A stretch of DNA of 64,000 nucleotides from assembly GCF_011397635.1 (NCBI RefSeq), contig NC_064769.1:12975207-13039206 (forward strand). The letters run 5' to 3'. The notes beneath the pieces were generated by a model, which was not told the DNA's origin, ran no database searches, and was given only the letters and a program-made list of their open reading frames with translations. The position numbers and the translations under genes are program-made. This document shows positions 9,476 through 18,756 of the stretch, piece by piece; the first letter of the stretch is position 1, and every line of letters begins with the position of its first letter. The DNA comes from Epinephelus fuscoguttatus. Its lineage: Eukaryota > Chordata > Actinopteri > Perciformes > Serranidae.

Positions 9476-11703
9476 ATGAGGGGACTAAGGCCAGTGCTTC
9501 TGTGCATGCCCTTGGCTCTGCTGGTCTTGCAAGGTCGGAGCTTTGAGCTGCAGGATACCATTCATGCACTGATAGAGGAGAATATTCACCTTCATGACCG
9601 GCTGGAGAACCTCACCCAAGCCCTCAGGGAACTCAAACGGATGCTGTGGCATCACTCGAATGGTACTGAGTTTTCTTTACATGTTTTTTCTTTCAATGTT
9701 TGTCCTTCATATTTTTGTCTCTTATTCTGATTATTGCATTGCATTGTCATTGCACACTGGTACACACATGGCATGAGAATGTGCAAATAAAACCTTTAAA
9801 TTAAACTGAAAAACAGCACTTTATTTTCTGGTTCTGCAGAATTTATTCTGAAGACACAGGATCTGTAATATATGCTCTCTAGTGCATCGTGGGATCACTA
9901 TTGGAATGCATATTAGTTTTATGAAATGTTATGTTTTTTCAGTCCCCAAGGTCAAAACAGCTGCCTGCTTTCCTTTCATTTCCCTTACTCTCATTTCCTG
10001 TTTGTGTCCTGTCTGTTTCTCTTAATCCTCTCCATGCTGTCTTTATTCATTTATGTTCTCATGTAGCTTTCTCATTCTAGTTATTTGACCTCACCCGGAG
10101 GACTAATAATTTGTTCATGATTTTTGTGTTATGATTAATCCAGACCCAGATCACCATGAACACCACGGACATCACAATGAGGATATCCAGCATCTGTGGG
10201 ACGAATGGTCACAACACGGTGTGTATCATGTCACGCTTGTCTCTTCAGCTGACCAAAACATTTCAAAGCTCCAAACAGATTTACTGTATCGAGCGTGCAA
10301 GTTGTGTTAGAGCCCATACCATTAGTTGGTATCGATTTCAGGGCTCATGCAGGCTGCAGATAGGCTCACAGGTCACGTAGCACCAGGGGGATAATGAAAT
10401 GTTAATCAACTCTGCCACAAATGAGCCTGCTAGCAGCACACAAATGATAGATTAAAGGGACAGTTCATCTCAATATGAAAAATACATATTTTTCCTCTTA
10501 CCTGTAGTGCTGTTTATCAAGCCTGTCAGGCCATATTGTGCGTTTAGCTCCTTTAAAGGGACAGTTCACCTCAAAATAAAAAATACACATTTTTTCCTCT
10601 TACCTGTACTGCTACTTATGAATCTAAATTGTTCTTGTGTGAGTTGCAGAGTGTTGGAGATATCGGCTGTACAGATGTCTGCCTTCTCTCCAATATAATG
10701 GAACTAGATGGCACTCAGCTTGTGATGCTCAAAGCGATAAAAAATACATTTGAAAAAAGCAAACAGGAATGTCTCTTTCCAGAAATCATGACCCGGTTAC
10801 TCAAGATAATCCACAGACTTTGCTGTGAGCAGTTTCATGTAGGAACTATTTTATTCTACCAAACTACACCCACCAATCGTATTTCCGAGCTGAAGGAAGA
10901 GGGCATCTACTCATGGAGGAGAAGCTCAGGCTCTTGACAGGGTGAGATGTAAACAGTGGTGTCCTGAGCTGTGACATTAGCTAGCACAGTGATGCTAGAT
11001 GCTAGGTGAGCTAGTCGACACAGTGACTGGCCTTTTTCACAGCAGAAAAGCACAGGTGTATTCCATTTAGGGCCGGACCTGGTATCGTGCATGTAGGCTC
11101 ACTGAAATAGCTTACTGGCACACTTAATGGAATTGAGCCATTGCTAATGTTATCAGTTTCACCTGTGATTTTCCTGCTGTGACAAGACAAAATGTCTGCT
11201 GTGAAAAAGGTCGGCAGAAAAAAATAGTTCCTACATGAAACTGCTCACAACAAGGTCTGTGGGTTATCTTGAGTAACCAGGTCATGATTTCTGGAAAGAC
11301 TTGAGTTTTTCAAATGTATTTTTTGGCGCTTTGAGCACCACAAGCAGAGTGCCATCTAGTTCCATTATATTAGATAAAAGGTAGACATCTCTACAGCTGA
11401 TATCTCCAACACTCAGCAACTCACACAAGAACAATTTAGATTCATAAGTAGCAGCACAGGTAAGAGAAAAAATGTGTATTTTTTATTTTGGGTTGAACTG
11501 TCCCTTTAAAGGAGCTAAATGCATGATATGGCCTGATTATATTTCTCCTCCTGGCAGGCATCAGTGCAGAAACCCACCTTCTGTTGGAGCATGCTTTTTG
11601 TGGACATGACCTACACGACTCAGCTGTTCCCCTCCATGAAGAAACAACCCTCCTGCTGCTGACGTTATCCTGCCTCACTCTGCTGTTGATGAGATACTTC
11701 TAG
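9476..11703 (+). CDS. unrecognised His-rich coiled-coil protein with hydrophobic ends
   Basis: Three exons, 9476-9662, 10144-10218 and 11558-11703, join in phase to 408 bases (135 residues). The ATG at 9476 begins MRGLRPVLLCMPLALLVLQG, a good signal peptide or signal anchor. Residues 25-57 form a likely coiled coil (Leu/Ile heptads through IHALIEEN and LENLTQAL). It carries one N-glycosylation site, Asn45. Residues 63-73 are a His cluster (DPDHHEHHGHH), and more His follow to 114, suggesting metal binding. The C-terminus, residues 118-132, is a run rich in Leu and Thr followed by only Arg-Tyr-Phe. That fits a tail anchor or a GPI-addition signal. I do not recognise the family. The layout (N-terminal hydrophobic stretch, glycosylated coiled coil, C-terminal hydrophobic stretch) is that of tetherin-like proteins, but I see no sequence match and make no such call. 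Support for the model is open frames with clean GT-AG sites in matching phase. Confidence 0.6.
10452..10522 (+). repeat. partial terminal copy of the foldback element
   Basis: Starts TTAAAGGGACAGTTCATC and matches the first ~70 bases of the full foldback element that begins 100 bases later at 10552, in the same direction. It looks like a duplicated or older end of the same family. Confidence 0.55.
10525..11535 (+). mobile_element. long foldback (inverted-repeat) non-autonomous DNA element, copy A
   Basis: Core 10552-11510 starts TTTAAAGGGACAGTTCA and ends TGAACTGTCCCTTTAAA. The two arms remain complementary for about 300 bases (for example TCCACAGACTTTGCTG on the left against the reverse of CAACAAGGTCTGTGGGTT on the right). 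The complementarity also extends outside the core into CAGGCCATAT-type flanks at 10527 and 11535. No transposase frame is present. The right end lies about 22 bases before the exon 3 acceptor of the coiled-coil gene. Related copies are at 26004, 28102 and 31969; copies A and D have the same centre orientation, B and C the reverse. Confidence 0.75.
11031..11210. mobile_element. short MITE nested in foldback copy A
   Basis: Perfect 15-bp terminal inverted repeats, CCTTTTTCACAGCAG at the left and CTGCTGTGAAAAAGG at the right, enclose 180 bases with no ORF. It sits in the central part of foldback copy A, so it inserted later or was captured. A related diverged fragment (ACCTTTTTTCACAGCAGAC) is at about 12317. 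Confidence 0.65.
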
Positions 11704-13020
11704 GCTACATTAGCCTGGTGTCCACTGAACAGCTACACAAAACTTTATCTGCTGTGGTGTCGCCCAGTTTTTCATACAAAGTTATTATCTTGTGGTCAAT
11801 GGCGATAAGTGCGCACTATGCTGTGTAATTTGCAGTAGTGGGTTTTGATATGATTCTAGCGATTAGCTCTAGCCCCGAGAGTGACCATTAAGTGGAAAGG
11901 ACTGGATGAGTCAACCTATCCACAATCTGTGTTAGATGAATAACATCTGTAGGATTTATTGAACTGGAAAGGAGCCTGTGGATGCTGGTGTTTCATCAGA
12001 GGAAGCTGAATTACAGCAGGTTAAAACTGGTGACTCCTCTTATTACTTCCATTGTGGTTATGTGGGTAACTTTATCACCTTTTTGTTGATATAATAGTTA
12101 TTAGAATAGATTAATTACATAATCTACTCAAATTTTGGCTCCTCAGTGGACTAAAAAATGTAACTTTGTCCAAATTTTTAGATATAAACAAATAAAACTG
12201 TTATTTTTACTATTTTTTTTTTTTTTACATAATTATGACTTCTTATTTTAACTGTTCAGCTATAAACACTGAGAAACATACAATAGTTTGGATTCCTTGA
12301 AAATAATCATGGGTATAGACCTTTTTTCACAGCAGACATTTTCACTTGTAAAAAGCACAGGTTTAGCCAATAACCGTAAGGAGGGCTCTGTCTCAGCAGT
12401 TAACATTAATTACACCTGTATTAAATATGTAAATATTTGTATTAATCTGTGCTGATCTGCGAATACAATAAATGGCTATTAATATAATGCAGCCCAAATG
12501 TGTTTAAACTTTGATCACACACATCACATGAAAAATGAACATTTAAGCTTAATTCGTTTACTGTCTTTGGCCGATGGGGGACAGCAGAAGGAGCTGTAAA
12601 CAAAGCACTGACAATTATAACCTTATAAAGTTTTTATGGTGAATGCGCCAGCAAGAAGTTGCGTGTAAACATCTAGCACAGACGCAGCAACATGGGCACT
12701 CATTTAGAGTTGTGTTTCCAGCCACCCAACAAAAAAATATTCTTAGCTTTGCTCCTGAGGGAAATATCTGGCTGTGTAGCTGGTAAATGTTCCACTATGT
12801 TCACCAGCTAGTTTGTAACTTTGCCTGTCTGCTGTTCGGTGCTGTGCAGGTAGTGTTTGTTTGCTTTTTTGGCTGAAAACTCAGCTGGAAATGAGATTAA
12901 TGAGAGCAGAAAACTAAAACAATGAGCTTTAAGAAGCTAAAATGCTCAGTGGAGCTGATGGTAAATGCAGAACTGGGGACTGTGGGTTCATTAACATGAG
13001 CGACTCCTTTCACATTAGTC
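11704..13020. other. 3' side of the coiled-coil gene and intergenic sequence
   Basis: It contains AATAAA hexamers at 12191-12196 and near 12467 that could end the coiled-coil transcript. A diverged piece of the short MITE family lies near 12317. No coding potential is seen. Confidence 0.4.
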
Positions 13021-13379
13021 TAAAGGCCTTCACATACTCCACAAGAACAGAAAAAGTTGTTCTCTAGCAGGGCTGCAAGAAAAGAATGTTGTCATTTTTT
13101 TTTCCTTGCAGCCCTGGTTTGGAAGTTCTTGCAGCTTGTTCTTGACACATCATCTGGGCAGAACTTTTTTCTTGTGTGGTGTCCGGGAACTATTGTGTGA
13201 TTGGTCAGAAATTTGAAGTGGCCGTTGTTAATGCAGAAAAGCGTGTGTGATGTATGCGGCAGTGGGAGGGGCCTATGAGGACTTCCCACGAGTTCTGCAC
13301 TTGAGTTTCTCTTGAGGTATGATAAAAGAACAAATTTCTCTGTTCTTGCGGAGTATGTAGAGGGCTTTAATCCACTGTT
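13021..13379. mobile_element. MITE with imperfect terminal inverted repeats
   Basis: The left end TAAAGGCCTTCACATACTCC pairs with the right end, whose reverse complement is TAAAGCCCTCTACATACTCC; ACAAGAACAG / CTGTTCTTGC continue the pairing. There is no internal coding sequence. It lies between the orphan gene and the pdcl 3' end. Confidence 0.6.
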
Positions 13380-13495
13380 ACCATTAAAATATTGAGTAGT
13401 GCTTTAATATTTCTGAGATCCTCCTTCTTATTTCATCATCTATCATCCCTACCTTGGAAGAGAAAATACAACAGGCAGTGAGTCCAAACATTTCT

Positions 13496-13501
13496 TTATT
13501 T
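13496..13501 (-). terminator. pdcl: poly(A) signal of pdcl
   Basis: TTTATT on the plus strand (AATAAA on the minus strand) lies about 515 bases past the pdcl stop at 14017-14019. It is the best candidate for the transcript end. Confidence 0.5.
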
Positions 13502-14016
13502 TCCCACTATCTGAAATGGTACAGGACATATAAAAGTTATAAAATTAACTAAAAGTCAGTTTGGGCTGCAGGATTTGTACTCTACAGAGTGAAACACATT
13601 TAAGACAATGAAGATGCACGTGAAACAAAACAAGGAATGTGTTTAAACACAACGAATAAATAGTCAACAGTCACAGCTCAAACAAAACACTTAGAACCTA
13701 ACATCTAAATCATTCTCACTGTGTATAACAGGTCCTTGATATTAATAATGGCTAGAATTTACTTTAATCATTACGACTTATGTTTACCATGGATCGATGT
13801 AATTATGAAACTCACTGAGTTGTGATGTTTTGTGTGCATTTACTTTTGGTTATGCGTCACTGCTGGTTGTATGTTGCTGTGTGAGTAGTTAACATGGCAA
13901 ACCTGGCTCAGTCCATCATCACTACGGGGGTCCACATACATAAAAGTCATCTATAGTCCATGCAGACTGTGTTTGCGTGTTTCCAAAGCATATGGTGCAT
14001 GTTAGATATTATGGCT

Positions 14017-15692
14017 CTAGTCTATATCGAGGTCGGAGTCCTCATCACTCACAGTGTTCTGAATGATGGCTCCATTGCGAACCGTCTTCGGGACGATGGG
14101 GGCCTTGTCAGGCAGCATGCCGTACTCCTGCAGCAGGGCCTCTACGTCTACAGCAAAGAAGTCTTCCCCGAGCTGGTCTGTGACTCTCACAAAGTTGCCG
14201 ATCAGGTCTCCTCCTTTGTAAACAAGCAGAGCGGGCAGAGCGCTGTCTCTGAACAGTGCACTGGTGCTGATGGCCGAGCTGCGTACACTGCAGAACTTGA
14301 CAAGCGGGTATTCCTGAGCCAGACACATGAGGCTGCCGCTCATGGCCTCACAGCCAGGGATGTCCGGCTCGTAGATGTGGATCATGACCAGTGTGCTTTT
14401 GTCCTCCTTGTCCAAAGCCTCAAGGAAGTCCTCTCCGCTATTGAGCTCATAGACCTGTGCAAAGCGTTTGCCGCGGCAGAGCTGGCGCCGCATCTCTTCA
14501 ATGCGCTGCATGCGGTAATGCTGGAGGAAGTCTTCATCATCCTCTTCTTCCTGGAGCATGTTGTATTCTTGCATGGTCATCTTTAGAGTAGACAAAGACA
14601 AAAATGCATAAAGTTAGTAAAAGGAACTATGTAATGTTTTAAGAAATTTGCTTTCTTGCCAAGAATTAGGTTTGCAGAATGATTCTGCTCTAAAAAGTGT
14701 GTCGTAAATTTGACACCCAGATGATGATTAGCTTTGCTTAGCACAAAGACTGGAAATGGGGGAAAACGGCATGCCTACGGTAGCTCCATCCAAAGGTAAC
14801 AAAATCCACCCATAAAGACATTCAAAGCTCACTACATAACATATTATATCTTGTTTGTTTTATCAGAACAAAAGCATAAAAAAGCCAATTCACCATTTTA
14901 CATGGGTTATGTGCTGAACTATTTCCCGGCCAGGACCAACTGTCACGCAACCAGCAGAGACTTGGCCGGTCCCAGCCAAGAAATAACCCAAAACAAAACC
15001 CATAAGAAAGTGAATTGCCATTTAACAAATAAAACTCTCTCTCTCACAGTCTCCACTTCTTCAACAGATACTTTGATGAATCCAATCTTTATCCGGGACT
15101 GTTAAATTGTTCTAAATTGGCAAATTATAACTCTATGACAAGGATAAACTTGTTTTTTGGACACAAGATAGTATGTCTATGTGTCAGATATTTGACGGGT
15201 GCATAAGTGCAAGTTGAAAAAGTGTGTCAAACTTACTTTGCCTTTGATTTTTTCCTGCAGCTCTTTCTGTTTCTCTTTGTCTTTTTCCATGTCGAGGTCA
15301 GAGCGGCAGGTCATCGACAGCTTCTTGATCAGTCTTTCCATCTCTTTCTTCTGCTCTTGTTTCTGCTCCACCTCCAGCTGCTTGTACTTCCTCCAGTCAT
15401 TGATGACACCCTTTGGTCCTAAAAGAGAGAATAGCCAGTGTCACTATCATTGTAATTGTGCACAGTCTTCTTATTAGGGCAGTACTTCACTTAGTGTGTG
15501 TTTGCTTGTATTGGTACCTGTGTTGACAGCACTTCCATCGGCGCTGTAGTCTATCTCAGGCTCATTGACGTCAGCGTTCCGGATGGTTTTGTTCTCCCCT
15601 TCCTCATCCTCGTTGTCGCTACCTTCGTCCTCGCTGCTGCTGTAGTAGTACTGCAGCTTCTCTCCCAGAATCTTGTCATCCAGAGTCGTCAT
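14017..15692 (-). CDS. pdcl: phosducin-like protein (PDCL/PhLP1)
   Basis: Coding exons 15692-15518, 15418-15237 and 14580-14017 total 921 bases, 306 residues (human 301). A 5' untranslated exon probably ends at 16877 and joins the acceptor before 15715. The N-terminus MTTLDDKILGEKLQYYYSSS followed by an acidic run is the known CK2-phosphorylated segment. GPKGVINDWRKYK at the start of exon 2 is the conserved G-beta-gamma-binding helix, and KKLSMTCRSDLD follows. The last exon encodes the thioredoxin-like domain (KFCSVRSS, PALLVYKGG, GNFVRVTDQLGEDFFAVD) and ends EDSDLDID. The family is known to act with the cytosolic chaperonin CCT to fold G-beta and assemble G-beta-gamma. The last intron is largely made of a repeat. 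The next gene on the same strand is ptgs1, as in other vertebrates. Confidence 0.97.
14620..15120 (+). repeat. dispersed teleost DNA repeat in pdcl intron
   Basis: Contains TTTGCTTTCTTGCCAAGAAT followed by TTAGCTTTGCTTAGCACAAA and GACTGGAAATGGGGGAAAAC. The same blocks (gcTTAGCTTAGCATAAAA, GAAAACTGGGAG) recur at 23060-23563. It is a non-coding, diverged DNA-transposon-like family; the right boundary is uncertain. Confidence 0.5.
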
Positions 15693-15714
15693 GACAACGG
15701 CTGACAATGGCTCA

Positions 15715-16985
15715 CCTGAGGCCAACAGTTAGATAAGGCATCAGTGCAACTCACTAATACAACTTTGTACAAAACACAATGCCCTGAATGCTGTCATATG
15801 AAATGGGATCATTATTAAGATGACAGAGCTCATCCTTCATCTTTGAGCTGTCTGCAGAGAGTAAGTCTATATGGCCCAGTCTTAAATTCACAGACTGTAT
15901 TTGAATAAGCACACTAACCTCCATTTTGTTGGGTCATTTGACTAATAACCTGTATAAGCATTGCAGCTGGCAGGAACACAACACTGCCATCATTTGCTTT
16001 ATATTCAAAGCCTCATTGACAAAAACCTCTCCAGATTGATAACGGCTTTATCACACAACACTACGGCAGATCACATTAAATCAGTGGAGCAGAATAATCC
16101 AGACTGACAGCCATCCAAGCTGTCACAGGTCGCACTGAAAGGGCTCATTTCAAAAATAGGACATCTACACTATACATAGCTTATATTAAGTGTGTCAACA
16201 ACACTTGGGCTGCCTGAGAGGCTTTTAATGATGCACTGAGCCGTACGTAAGCCAGCTCGTGTACGCAGATGGAGAGACAAGGAGGCAGACACCACGGATA
16301 AATCCCTCTCACTTTTGACAGTGGTCAGGCACCAACATGGACAACAATATAATGCCAGACTACAGCTCCTTTGTCTAATACTGTGGCCATTATGTGACGA
16401 TACATGACAATATCTTTCCACCGCCTATGAATAACATGTCTTCAACATATGTAAACAGTAGGAGCGAAGGCCTACAGCCAACACCTTGCTAACCAAACTG
16501 TCTGTGAATCCCTGGAGAAGTGACAGCTACCATAGCTAACTCAGCTAGCCTCCGTTAGCAAGCTCTGAACTGTTATTGTTATTTCATTAACTATCTAAGC
16601 GCTTGTGGAAAGAAGATAGCGACAATCCAATTAGCTTCATTATTAAGTAGGACACAGGCTAAACCGGTATGTGCAGCTAGTGTCTGTGAAAGTGAGCTAG
16701 GTGAGCGTTAGCCAGCGGAGCTAGCCTCTCTTCCACGGATTTCCTGTGTCCACCAGTAAACATTAAGTTAGCTAAACATAAACCGAGTGTAGACTGACTA
16801 TACTTCCTATTCAGTATACACCGCTACAAGAGGATACAAATATCAATTATCTATGAATAGCTGATTTCGATCTTACCTCGACTGTATGACCAGCTCACGT
16901 TAGTAAGATATCACCAGCTCCCACTGCCCACTCTAGCTAATCTGCTAACGTTAGCTCAGCTGTCGCAAACCACTCTCCCGAAATA
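15715..16985 (-). other. pdcl: pdcl 5' intron and untranslated first exon
   Basis: The plus-strand cttacctcg at 16873-16880 reads as a donor (CGAG|GTAAG) on the minus strand, so a non-coding exon covers about 16877-16985. The intron between this exon and 15715 shows no further gene. The start ATG at 15692 lies 23 bases into the second exon. Confidence 0.45.
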
Positions 16986-17174
16986 TGATGCCTTCAAGGT
17001 TCCCGAAAATGTCGTAATTATGAAGTACAGGCGCAAAGCGTCAATAATCAGTGGCCAACATTTGCACTCAATTTTTAGTTAGTATCATAATAACTAAACC
17101 ACATCTAGAATGTTAAGTTTTCAGATATTGCGACCAAATTAATTGTTGAGGTGGAGGGTGTGGCCATGCGAGTT

Positions 17175-17193
17175 GTTTTTTTTTTTTTTTTTG
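17175..17193. repeat. poly(T) tract
   Basis: A run of T upstream of a T-rich stretch reaching 17260. It could be the tail of a minus-strand retroelement, but no body was identified. Confidence 0.4.
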
Positions 17194-17319
17194 CTTTGTT
17201 TATCTGTCTTTTTTGTCGTTCTTTTTTGTTTGTTTTCTGCTGATTCTTATTTTGTCTCCTTTTGTTGTGGTGAGTAGAAGTACAAGCTCAATGTACTGTT
17301 AATTGATTCTTAATTAACA

Positions 17320-17441
17320 TCCTCATTATGTACTTGTGGTACTGGTCTGTATGTCTTTTTTCCTCATGGCACACTTTAAAAGGTTATAAACACATAAACA
17401 TATACGTATATGAGACATGTGACATGAATGTGTCCGTATAT

Positions 17442-17476
<35 letters not shown>

Positions 17477-17622
17477 CTTATCTAATTACCTATTGTGCTC
17501 TGTTGCCTCTTGTCAAATGTGTAATCAGTTGTAAATTTTAATTACTGCCTTTTAATTGTATTTGTGCTTTGGCAACACATGTTAAATGTAATGCCAATAA
17601 AGCCCATTGGATTGAACTGAAT
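17320..17622 (+). repeat. probable LINE 3' end, L2/CR1-like
   Basis: The last part reads TGTGCTTTGGCAACACATGT, then ATGCCAATAAAGCCCATT and GGATTGAACTGAA. This matches the style of 3' ends of fish L2/CR1-type LINEs, which finish with CCAATAAAG and short ATTGAA-like tails. No reverse-transcriptase frame is left. An (AT)n run at about 17444-17475 interrupts it. Confidence 0.45.
17444..17475. repeat. (AT)n microsatellite
   Basis: About 16 uninterrupted AT units. Confidence 0.9.
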
Positions 17623-18450
17623 AGGTAGGGTTACGAGGTGGTCGTGGTGTAAAGCTGTACTTTACTGAGAGTACTTTATGGCAACACGACACCACGGTTT
17701 ATCCGGGTTCCTCCCACTGACGTATAAAACGTAGGAAGATGCTGGAGGCGTTATTATGCAGTTCCCACCTTCACCACTAGAGGACAAGATGACTATTATA
17801 TAATGCTTAGTACTACTTGTACTACTACTGTTACATCCGCTGCTGACAGGCTCAGAGTTGCCAAGTGAAACATTTTGACTTATTATGTTATATTACATAT
17901 TTTCCACAAAAGGTACCAATTATGTAATTAGACAGTCACTCTCTCTTTTGTTAATACCAGTGACTACATTTTGTAAATAATCTGCAAAGACAGCACACAT
18001 GTAAGACCTTGTAAGATCTTGTTAAAAGGTGTCTGTGGATTTATGTGTGTTTTCTGGCTGGTCCATCACATGCCTAATCACATGTATCCTGATATACCCA
18101 AAAGTTCTAAAACACAAGGTAACCAGGCTTCACCTTTATGTGTCTTTAAAAACCTTGCTGTAAAAAGTTTAACTGTGAAAACCTACACCCTGCTGTGGGC
18201 TGAGTCTTTCTTGTGTTCCCATCAGTATTCAGCTTCAAGCCAAAAGAAACAGGATTCACCAGAAGCAGTGAGTGAGAGGTGGAAGTGGGAATGCAGAGGT
18301 ATAGAACAATGGATAGTCAAAACAAAGATTTTAATCACTAAAACTTTAAATTAATGGACAATAACCCACATAGTGTCTATAGTTTTATTTTAATTAATGG
18401 TTATATTATATTGCAATCACTTCTTTCAAAATAAATCTACAGACAGTACA
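17623..18450. other. intergenic between pdcl and ptgs1
   Basis: No gene, RNA or clear repeat is recognised. One 111-codon open frame (18019-18354) has no family features. Confidence 0.4.
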
Positions 18451-18453
18451 TAC

Positions 18454-18459
18454 TTTATT
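18454..18459 (-). terminator. ptgs1: poly(A) signal of ptgs1
   Basis: TTTATT on the plus strand is AATAAA on the minus strand, about 300 bases past the ptgs1 stop at 18757. Confidence 0.5.
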
Positions 18460-18756
18460 TTACTGGACAGTGAACATGACTGCATTTCAGTCTTCAGGCA
18501 CAAAGCAATTAACAAAACAATGTAATGTCTATGTTCTCACTGATGTGTTCATGTGTTAGCGTGTGAGTAGGTTAAGGAAGAGGCGGGTTTTCATACTGAG
18601 CCCTGAGTCCTGTATGATTCTCCAGTGCTGTTCAAACAACCTTTACTGTGTGTTCTCCACACGGGCATCTTCAGCACGTGTTTGTTTTCTTAGCAGCTGC
18701 CTCTTTTACCTTCATATAGTGAGCTCAAATCACAACCACCTGGCATCTGCAAAGAC

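Noticed and set aside
9192-9569. 125-codon minus-strand open frame
   Set aside because: It overlaps the first exon of the orphan coiled-coil gene in antisense; no motif, and the plus-strand model has signal peptide and splice support.
10629-10937. 102-codon frame inside foldback copy A
   Set aside because: It lies in the inverted-repeat arm, has no transposase motif and is not kept in the other copies.
13960-14586. 208-codon plus-strand open frame
   Set aside because: It is an exact antisense shadow of the thioredoxin-like exon of pdcl.
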